In this document: positions 56,164 to 64,000 of the stretch, in pieces | How positions within the stretch are numbered: position 1 is the stretch's first letter | How the letters are laid out: the number at the start of each line of letters is the position of its first letter | Assembly: GCF_964199755.1 (NCBI RefSeq) | Contig: NC_133914.1 | Coordinates: 2,604,001-2,668,000, forward strand | Origin: Larus michahellis | Taxonomy: Eukaryota > Chordata > Aves > Charadriiformes > Laridae | Length of the DNA stretch: 64,000 nucleotides | Reading direction: 5' to 3' | Notes under the pieces: generated by a model | Told to the model about the DNA's origin: nothing | Databases searched by the model: none | What the model saw: only the letters and a program-made list of their open reading frames with translations | Program-made: the position numbers and the translations under genes

Positions 56164-57810
56164 TCAGCTGAGCGAAAGGGCGAGAGGGAAGCGATGGCCA
56201 GAGCTCTGCTGAGTCGGGGACGGCCCAGCCGGGCTTCCAGTGGCGACTGGTACAGAGGACTGGGAGCTTTCCTGGGCACGCTCTGCTCCCAGGTACCTAC
56301 CAGGGCAGCCCATTGCTGCCCAGTGCCCACCAGTGCTGCCCAGTGCCCAGCTGGGAGCTGGTGGGCTGCCCACTGGCAGAGCTCAGCACAGTGCCCCATC
56401 CCCAGCCCTGGCTGCAGGTGGCAGGTCCCCGCTCCCCGACCCCCCAGTGCCCCCCAGGTCCCCAGCCACTACCTGCCGGGCTCTCTTCCTCGCTCCCACT
56501 GGCACTTTGCTCCTCCGCTTCCCCCAGCAGCTCGGGGCTGTCACCACCGTCCCACCACCGCGGGCGCTCCTGCAGCTGGGATGGGAATGGGCGTCAGGGG
56601 GACCAGTGGGTCTGGGGGGCCCATGGGGGGTTTTGGGGGCGGGAGGGGTGGGGGTGACGGGACTCACCCGCTGGCGCAGGCCTTGCTGTTCCCGCAGCAG
56701 CTCCAGGAACCGGCTGCTCCACAGCAGCTTCTCAGCGCCCAGCTCGGTGCAGAGGAAGCGGACGTCGGCCTCCAGCGCCTCCAGCCTCCCCAGCACGGCC
56801 TCGCTGGCGTCACCGCGCCGCTGCCACTCCACCACTGCCCTGGCACCACAGCTCAGGTCCCGCCAGCGCCCCGCGACTCCCATTCCCCCCCCACCCTCTG
56901 CAGCAGGGACACCCCCCCCCACCACCACCGCCGAGCCGGGGACCCACCTGCCAGCCCAGGCTCCAGCGCAGAGGTGGCGTCCCTGTCCTCCTCCTCACTC
57001 CCCTCGCTGCCACTTTCCAGCCTTGACCACAGCACCGTGCCCAGCTGAAAGCCACCACGGACACTGGGGACTGACATGTCCACGGGCAGCTGAGCCCAGG
57101 TGGCCCCTGGCACTGACCCTGAGCGGGGAACCCCACCGTGCCATGCCCTGGGGACCTACAGCCCCGCTGGTGCCACCCATAGACCATGTCACCGGGCTCA
57201 GCCATGTCCCGGGGGTTGGAGATCTCGGCAGCCCTCCCAGCGCAGGGGCATGTTGGGGGAGTTACCTCCTCAGTGACCTGGAAGGCGCCGTCCCAGCAGC
57301 TCTTGTAGCAGATCAGCAGGTACTGGGGGGGAGGATGGCGGCCGTGTGGTGAGAGCGGTGGGCTCAAACCCTCCCCGGGGAGCGCAGAGCCCAGAGCAAT
57401 GTCCCCACATCCCCAGAGCTCTCGGTGGGCAGAACCAGGCAGTGCCTTCAGCCAAGAGCCGCCACCTGCGGCTGAGGCTCCTGATCCCCCAGCCATGCTG
57501 CTGGATGGGGTGGTGACACCCACCCTCCCTGCCCCAGCCCCCCCTGGTGCCACCAGGACAGGTGATGAACCCCAGCAGTACCCCCACTCCATGGCCTGAC
57601 CCCTGGTCTGGACACGTGCCACATTTGGGCTGACATGAGTGTGTGAATGGCCCCGGGGAAGGGGGGGGGTCCCACAGTACCGACCCATGCCAGCCTCCAG
57701 AGCCACTGCAGCCCCTGGAACGCCATCCCGGAGAGCCACAGGAGCCACCGGCCCCCGGCACGCAGGAGCTGCCTCCACCTCGGCCCCCGCGGGCCGCGCT
57801 GCCTGCCCAT
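56164..57810 (-). CDS. Unidentified membrane-anchored, acidic, coiled-coil protein (predicted)
   Basis: I do not recognise this gene. Seven minus-strand exons join in a single frame with GT/AG introns and matching phases: 57810-57685, 57322-57266, 57223-57160, 57106-56948, 56897-56668, 56575-56473 and 56285-56164. They give about 286 residues. The basic N-terminus (MGRQRGPRGPRWRQ) precedes a hydrophobic, Trp/Leu-rich stretch at ~20-48 ending in LLICYKSCWDG, so a signal anchor is likely. The middle is acidic (ESGSEGSEEEDRDATS). Exon 5 encodes an amphipathic heptad-like segment (VLGRLEALEADVRFLC ... FLELLREQQGLRQR), probably a coiled coil. Exon 6 is again acidic (EEQSASGSEEESPA). Exons 2, 4, 5 and 6 are the best supported. 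The exon 3 acceptor, the exon 1 donor and all of exon 7 are weak. A good acceptor (CTGGTCTGCAG) sits 7 bases before the chosen ATG, so an upstream exon is likely. Confidence 0.5.
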
Positions 57811-57819
57811 GGGGACCCT

Positions 57820-60119
57820 GCAGACCAGGAGACAGAGAGCTGATGTGCCAGCACCCCCCCGGGAGCCGCCACCTCGCTCACCTGCCACGCTGGGCGCACC
57901 GGAGGGACGCGTGGCAGCCACGGGGTGCACCACCACACGGCAGCGTCCAGCCCGCCTCGCCGAGAGCCAGATCCCAGCGCGTGGGGCACGTGCCCGGGGG
58001 GACGACGGCCCCCCCCCACCAACCCCAGCTGCCCCTTACCCAGCGCTGCGCCACGTGCGGACCCTCCCCAGTGGCCGCTGCCCCTCCTGCCTGCTGTCAG
58101 CTCGCGGCCGCTTCCCTGGGCTCGATAAACTCCTGCCTAATCCTCTTGGTGACGAGGCTGTGCAGGGGATTAGCGCTGCTGCTGCTCCACCTTTGGTGGC
58201 CATAAGGACAGTTGCTGCTCTGCCACCCCTCATTTGCTCTGCTCAGGATCCATCTTCTACAAGAAAATGAGCCGCAATTTATTTTTAGCTACTACTTTTA
58301 GCTGTCATTAGCATTTAGGAAAAAGCCCGTGCGGCTCTCTGTGCCCCCTGTGTCCAAGGCCAGGCACTGGCTCTCTGGATCTTTAGCCACGCTGGCTGTT
58401 TGGGAAGAAAAATAGAAGTCTTCAGAAATAAAATAGAAGTTATAGGCGCAACTGCCAGAGTCAGACTCCAGCACCCGTCTCACAGCCCTCTCGTAGGCGA
58501 TGGTGCTTATGTTCCCAAAGCGATGGCAGACCCCGCACGCTGCCGACCCCCCCCTGCGTTCCCCACCGCAGGGAAGCTGGTGCTGCAGAGCTGTGGCCAT
58601 CAGTGCTGCTTGTGGGACAGGGACGGTTGGTTCCCTCTGCTGGGACAGGCCGCACGGAGCCCCGGCCCCTTCATCTCACCCGGCTCCTGGCAGCCCAAGG
58701 GCTGCGGGTCAGAAGGATGTGGCGGGGAAGAGCTGTGGCTCGGCACAACGAGGTGCCTTTATCTGGAACCACGCATTCGCCATTCAGCTTTCTGCGCTGA
58801 TCGATGCGCTGGCTCCCCAGGGCTGCTGCCATCACACTGTCCTCGTCCGAACAGGCTGTCCCCTCCCTTTAGTGACAAACACTGCCGGAGGCAGGAAAGG
58901 TTGTGTTTTCCCCTTGTCCCCGCAGCACCCCTAATGCGTATCGCAGGGAAAGCGGGGCTGACTGACACTTTGCCACAAAACACGCCTGAACACACAGGAT
59001 TCCAAGCTACAGGAGCCCTTTGCTGTTTCTCCACAGGTGGATGTTCTGGCCAGAAAGGTAGGGCAGCTTTGCGCGAGGTCAAAGTGGTGCAGCAGAGATT
59101 TTTACCCTCTGAAGTCCACGCGTTCTTGCAATTCTTGCTTTGGAACAGCAGCAGCAGGGGGAGAAAAACTGCCTTTGTACCAAGGCCAAATAATCAAACC
59201 CCTTCAGTTAAGACTTCTTTTTTCCAGAACTGTGTAAAAGCAAGGCCTTTGAGGTGTTTGTTATTTCCTAGATCTTTCACCCCCCTGTATTCAACCTCTG
59301 TAACATAAAACACAAAGCAGGAGGACAGCTCTGCAGCTCGCCCCTTGAGCCCTTACATCCCGACACCCCCCGAGTGCCAGCCTCTGGCCCTGCTGCGGGA
59401 CCAACTCCCACCCCCACAACCACGGAGCTGCCTTGAGCCCTGAGCCAGACAGGAGCACACGGGAGACCTTCGCTCCTGGCCGTTGCCCTTCACTCTTCGG
59501 TACGGCTCGGCCCGGGCCGGAGGGAGCTGGGAGAGACCCACGGCAGCAGGAGAGCAGAGGTGCAGCAGAACGGAACGAACTCAGCAGTGACAAGCACGCA
59601 GGCGGGCACGGGGGGGGCTGGAAGTGACACAGCTTTGCCCGTGGCGCACTCTCCATCGCAACGTTTAGGCAGACGCAAATGCATTACGCCGCTGGTAACA
59701 AAGGCAATTTACTGCCTTGGGGAAAGAAGGGCTAATTTCAACGTCAGCACTGGGATCTCCACCTGCCTGCCGGGACAGGCCCCCAGCACTCACCCCTCTG
59801 TGCGCCCTCCCGGTGCCAATCCCGACGGCTCATCCCTCACCTCCGGGCATTCCCCCACCATCGGCAAGCAAGACTTCCATCCAAGCCCTACCCGGAAGCG
59901 GGATTAGCTGAAGACAGCCGGAGATCGGTGCCTGGCCATCCCTGCAAGTACTCAATGTTACGTACACCAGAGCAAAGCAAGCACAACGGAAACCTCCTAC
60001 GGGTTGGGAAACCAGGAACAGCTACTATGGAAATGTGGAAGAATTCCAGCAAAGTCCTCATAAAGCAGATGGAGAATAAAAAGCACTAGGAGTCAAATTT
60101 TGGACTGAACGAAACATGA
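57820..60119. other. Intergenic between the unidentified gene and MEAF6
   Basis: A possible upstream exon of the unidentified gene ends at a GTGAGC donor near 57,894 (minus strand), followed by a 75-bp intron. 58,230-58,480 is AT-richer. 58,500-59,900 is mixed, with open frames but no recognised domain. Nothing else is supported. Confidence 0.45.
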
Positions 60120-60140
60120 GAAGAGAGACAAACATGTAAC

Positions 60141-60146
60141 TTTATT
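60141..60146 (-). terminator. MEAF6: Poly(A) signal of MEAF6
   Basis: TTTATT on the plus strand is AATAAA on the minus strand. It is the first canonical signal downstream of the MEAF6 stop. The cleavage site would be near 60,120-60,130. Confidence 0.7.
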
Positions 60147-60681
60147 GTTTATGTACAAATGACAGAAGTTTGTATTAAAAAGAGAATCCACCCAACCTCA
60201 AAGATAGCAAAGAGCGAGATGGCTTTGAGCTCCAGCCGTCCCTGCATCTTTAGATACTGTGTAAATTTTAGGGGATGGTGTTTAAGATTAAAATTAGAGA
60301 AAAGGGTTAACCACCTTCTTCTCTGCTTGAGGAAGAATCAAAATGAGCTGTTCCACACAATGAAGAACTTTCCACTCTACGTGGTGGATTAAAACAAAGG
60401 AACCAAAAGTCAATTTGTTAACTATACACTTTGGTTTTTTCTAAAAAAAATAAAACAACTAAAAAAAAACCCCAAACCAAAACTACAACGCTAAATATCA
60501 GCAACAAAAGTAATCTAAGTCTTACAACACGGATGGGACATACTGAATCATACCCCAGTTCCAGTGGAAAAAGAAACACCTCTCCGAGGGCTGGCGGGTG
60601 ACAGGGGTGGCAGCAGCAACATCAGCCAATTTTAAGAAGCTCCCGACTGAGGTGGAAGCACAGAATAGTCAGGAATTCAGG

Positions 60682-60704
60682 ACTACTACTACTACTACTA
60701 CTAC
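60682..60704. repeat. (ACT)7 trinucleotide repeat
   Basis: Seven perfect ACT units, plus AC, inside the MEAF6 3' UTR. On the transcribed strand this is (AGT)n. Confidence 0.9.
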
Positions 60705-60916
60705 ACCTTAGTCTTCCTGCAACTCAGGTGATTTTAAAATGATGCAAAGTACATGGTCCAAGATTTTCTCCTCTGGTTAAGGTCTTTAGAGCGAGCCACT
60801 CCCGTCTGCAGACGCTCGGCCAGAGCTGCCGTCGTGCTCATCATCCAGTCGACCGGCATTTTTCTCAGCGGGGATTCACACAGACCTAAATCCCAGAAGC
60901 ATCAGCACTGATGAGT

Positions 60917-62263
60917 CTAGTAGTCCTGCAGAGAAAGGAAAGGCCGGGCACATTGAGATCTTTCTACTTCCAATTCTGCTTGCAGAGCTGGGATTCTCAG
61001 CCTTCTCTCATTTCTACAAACCATTACTTGCAGGCAAAACAGAAAAGAGATTTTTCTTCTTGTAGCTAAACCTTCAAAACCTTAGTTCAAGAACGCATCA
61101 ACCAAAACCAGATGCTTTTAATGTCCCAGATCATGACAAGGTAACAGGACGCAAACCAGCTTTTTTCACAGAAAATGCACAGGACTTAACTGTGACCTAG
61201 CTTCGTAACACGCCTACCTGGGCTTATTTATCGTTAAATCCACAAGACAATGCTTATTTCATCCCATGATATTCCTCAACCGTGAAAACAAGATGTTAAA
61301 TTACAGCAGAGGGAGGCTTTTTAACATTAGGAGTCAGTCAGCCACTCAAGTCTACAGACGAGCAATGAAAACAAGGACAGAGCACTGATACTTACGGCTC
61401 TTGGCTTTTTGTTTAACTTGAGATCAATCCTGTGGTTGGAAAGATAAGAGAAATGTCCATTTCAATACACGAAACCAAGACTAGAGTTCAAAGAACCAGC
61501 TACTGCATATGGCACAGGCTACAACAAAGACTATTTGGTTAATGCAATCCACATTCTCAATTGGGCTGAGCCAAATCTGTCCCAGTGTTACTGGACAAGA
61601 GAGCGGCAAAGAGACGGAGAGTGGATTCTTTATTATTTGCCAAAATGCATATTGCGTCCACTCACAAAAAAAAAAAAAAAAAAGAGTTAATCAAGCTTCA
61701 TAACAAAAATCACAGGGCAGTTATGCAGCATAAAGAAATAAGGTTAAATACGCATGCTCTATGTTAATTTGTTAGAAGTGCGACTATGCCACAGGTAATT
61801 ATTCAGACATAGTGGTGATGGTTATTTACTCAGAACAGAGAGAGGCGTTTAAGGTGACAGGGATTAAATGAGTCAAAGGTATTGAGTTTATTACATTTTT
61901 CCAGAAGGAAATATCCAAGTCTACACTAATCTCCTTAAGAAGCAAAGCCAGAAGAATCAGTTTTTAAACTAAGCTTTTAAGTTAAAAAGTTTATCTATTT
62001 AAAAATGAAACAGAAAGGTAGAGAAGAGTGAAGTTAATTTAATTTTGCTGAAGTTATTAAATAAAATGTTACCTCCATCACGCTTTTCTGTTTTTAAAAA
62101 AAACTTCCCAGCCTAACCTAATATACATACCTACAATTAAACAGATAAACTATGGGTTAGAAAGGTCTCAAAAGGCACATTGGTGTCTACACACTAACAA
62201 CACAGCACAAGTACTAATTCAAGTCAAACTTACTCAAAGTCATAATCAAACATGCCAGACGGG
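60917..62263 (-). CDS. MEAF6: MEAF6, MYST/Esa1-associated factor 6, C-terminal exons
   Basis: Small nuclear subunit of histone acetyltransferase complexes (NuA4/TIP60, HBO1, MOZ/MORF). Three coding pieces are visible: 62263-62234 (30-nt microexon), 61429-61396 (34 nt) and 60925-60917 (GAC TAC TAG). Spliced, the last two read IDLKLNKKPRA-DY-stop, the known C-terminus of the protein. All borders have GT/AG sites (donor GTAAGT after the microexon, acceptor CCACAG before the 34-nt exon, acceptor CTCTGCAG before the last). The final exon codes for only two residues and the stop. The N-terminal exons, including the coiled coil and the Lys/Arg-rich part, must lie beyond the right edge, because I could not find them up to 64,000. 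Confidence 0.93.
62234..62263 (-). CDS. MEAF6: MEAF6 30-nt alternative microexon
   Basis: It encodes (S)PSGMFDYDFE in frame. Including or skipping it keeps the frame (phase 2 on both sides), matching the two known human isoforms that differ by exactly this insert. The minus strand carries a TTTCTTCCTTTC pyrimidine tract and a TGCTGC directly before the CCCTCAG acceptor, the arrangement used by the neural splicing factor SRRM4/nSR100, with possible PTB repression. Confidence 0.9.
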
Positions 62264-64000
62264 CTGAGGGGCAGCATTTGAAAGGAAGAAAGCAATAGAA
62301 ATTAATATACTAATGAATTAAATAAATTAGTTGATTAGCCACCCTAGCGAGATTACTAAAAAAAAAAATAAAACGAAATAAAATAAATAATAAAGCCAGT
62401 GTTCAAATGCCATAAAGTTCTTAAGATATCGTAACCAGAATCGGGCACAAATAGCACTCCAGACTTGGCAATCCAGAGTCCCCCTCCCCAATCGGATTTC
62501 TGGGAAAAAGGTGTTAGAAGAGAGGCACAGCGGTTTTCTGAGGGAATTTTAGGTGCTGAACAAGGCAGCTATGGGCGACTGGGAGCGCAGGCTGGCTCGC
62601 AGGCGGAGAGGAGAAGGGATTTGCTCGTGAAACCGGAGAGCGGGCGGTGAGAGCGGTGGCTCCGGTTACTGCGGCAAAGCGAAGCTCGGGCAGCAGCGCG
62701 GGACGGCGCTCAGCGGCCAACTTTGCATTGGGGTATTCTCCCGAAGCACACGCACACACGCGGCCCCTCGCACCCCCTGCCTTTCCAAGAGCCGCACGGA
62801 GAACACGGTCACCGGGCCAGCGCTAAGGAAGAGTTTGGTGACATTCCACCCTCGTCTCGGCATTCACACGGTGGCACCGGCTCTAGAAGCGGTCCTGCCC
62901 CAAAGCTAACAACGGGATTTGGCGGAAGGGACGAATCATCGAATCAGCTGTAACTCAGCAGCTTTTCAGCGCTGAATTTCTAAGAGGAAACAGCGTTGTT
63001 TTCTCCTGAAAGACTTTTTAGCCGTGAAAATTGCTGAGCACACAGAAAATAATCATCTTTGCCTTCCTGTGGTCTCAGAGGGAACAGAGGATGACTGCGA
63101 TAACGACACTGTAACTTCCATCTGATTCCCTGCTCTTAACTGTCTGCAGTTAAACTGCCCATTCGCACCAGTTCTGCCCAGTCTGAATCCAACTTTCCGC
63201 ACCGCTCTCGGTGGGCATGAAGGCGAAAATCCGGGGGAGCCAGCGCGCTGTCAGGGTGAGCAGAACCCAAACATAACACTGGCAAACGGAAGAGCTTCTG
63301 ATCAAAAAGAAATGCCAGTTATTTCTTTTCTATTTTTTTTTTTTTTTCCACGACACCCAAGAAACAGACAGGCAGGTCCCTTCCTAAAGAGCACTCTGGG
63401 CTGCAGTACGTTTAAAACGCTTAAAGCACTTAAGTTCTACTTTTGGTAGGCCGGGACTGTTTTGTTGTTCGGGTTTTTTTAACCTAGATATACTTGAAAA
63501 TTGCTTGGTCTTTTCTGCCAGAATTTAGGGGATAGTCAGTAACAGCAATCACAACTTTAACAGCGTTTTTATTACAGACAAACTTAATTATCATCTTCTT
63601 TTAATTACTTATCTGGCCATGCTAAGCATTACAAAACAGTGAATTACTAACTGCAAAGGCCTTTCCGTACTGTAGCTGTGCCTGCCGAATCTCTTAGAGG
63701 AGAAGAATCGCCATACCGGATCAGAGCAGGGCTCCTCATGTCCAATAGTCTGTCCCCGACAGCGGCCAGCACCAGCTGCTTCAGCGGAGGGAATGCAGCA
63801 GAAACCCCAAAGCAACAACCTGGCAGTGGGGCAGTTTCTTCCTAACTCCTGGCGCTAAAGTTCGGGTTATGCAACGGAGCAAAAGAATTGGCATTATTTA
63901 CAGCACCTGCACGGCACCCCGCTGCGGCTGCAGCGCGTTGGTTTGCCGCCCACGCACGTGTTGGCTGGAATACTTTATTGTTTGCTTGAAATAGCAATTT
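62264..64000 (-). other. MEAF6: MEAF6 intron, part
   Basis: By inference this is intron upstream of the microexon. It is AT-rich at 62,290-62,420 (an A run and AAATAAA-like repeats), GC-richer at 62,500-62,900, and then mixed, with a T run at 63,333-63,348. No coding exon matching MEAF6 or another gene was seen. Confidence 0.6.

Larger units (their letters stand above)
60120..60916 (-). other. MEAF6: MEAF6 3' UTR
   Basis: It lies between the MEAF6 stop codon (TAG at 60,919-60,917) and the poly(A) signal at 60,146-60,141, about 0.8 kb. It holds a trinucleotide repeat at 60,682-60,704. No other gene signal was seen. Confidence 0.75.

Overview
The window looks like bird nuclear DNA, probably from a GC-rich microchromosome. 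It carries several CR1 LINE 3' ends with the ATTCTATG-type octamer tail, a solo LTR of a type common in birds, short introns, and two genes recognisable from their proteins: ZC3H12A (Regnase-1/MCPIP1, plus strand) and the 3' end of MEAF6 (minus strand). From memory these two genes are neighbours on human 1p34.3 and on a chicken microchromosome, with GRIK3 on the far side of ZC3H12A. That would make the left 40 kb the GRIK3-ZC3H12A intergenic desert. No GRIK3 exon was seen, and the species cannot be told from sequence alone.

Layout. 1-760 is a GC-rich minisatellite with a 16-bp unit. 760-40,500 holds no gene I can support. It carries CR1 fragments (2998-3350 and 4639-4716 minus; 9306-9850, 11957-12795 nested, 20645-21213 and 34943-35258 plus), a solo LTR (18899-19383), simple and tandem repeats, and AT-rich TAAT-dense islands that look like conserved regulatory elements. 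An orphan CpG-rich patch lies at 30,660-31,180, and a CRE plus TATA pair lies near 36.2 kb. 40,580-41,900 is the CpG-island promoter of ZC3H12A, with a TATA box at 41,118. The gene runs through six exons to a poly(A) signal near 49,985. 50-56 kb is GC-rich with nothing firm in it. 56,164-57,819 (minus) holds a chain of splice-compatible exons that I do not recognise as any known family: a predicted small membrane-anchored, acidic, coiled-coil protein. 60,120-64,000 (minus) is the 3' end of MEAF6, including its last coding exons and a 30-nt alternative microexon.

How they relate. ZC3H12A encodes an endoribonuclease that degrades inflammatory mRNAs. MEAF6 is a subunit of histone acetyltransferase complexes. 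They are neighbours without a known shared pathway, and there is no operon-like arrangement. The unknown gene lies between them on the MEAF6 strand. No bacterial-type system, CRISPR array or active mobile system was found. The most unusual items are the unidentified gene, the MEAF6 microexon with its splicing signals, two CR1 copies with near-identical truncation and sequence 2.7 kb apart, and a spliced upstream ORF that overlaps the ZC3H12A start.
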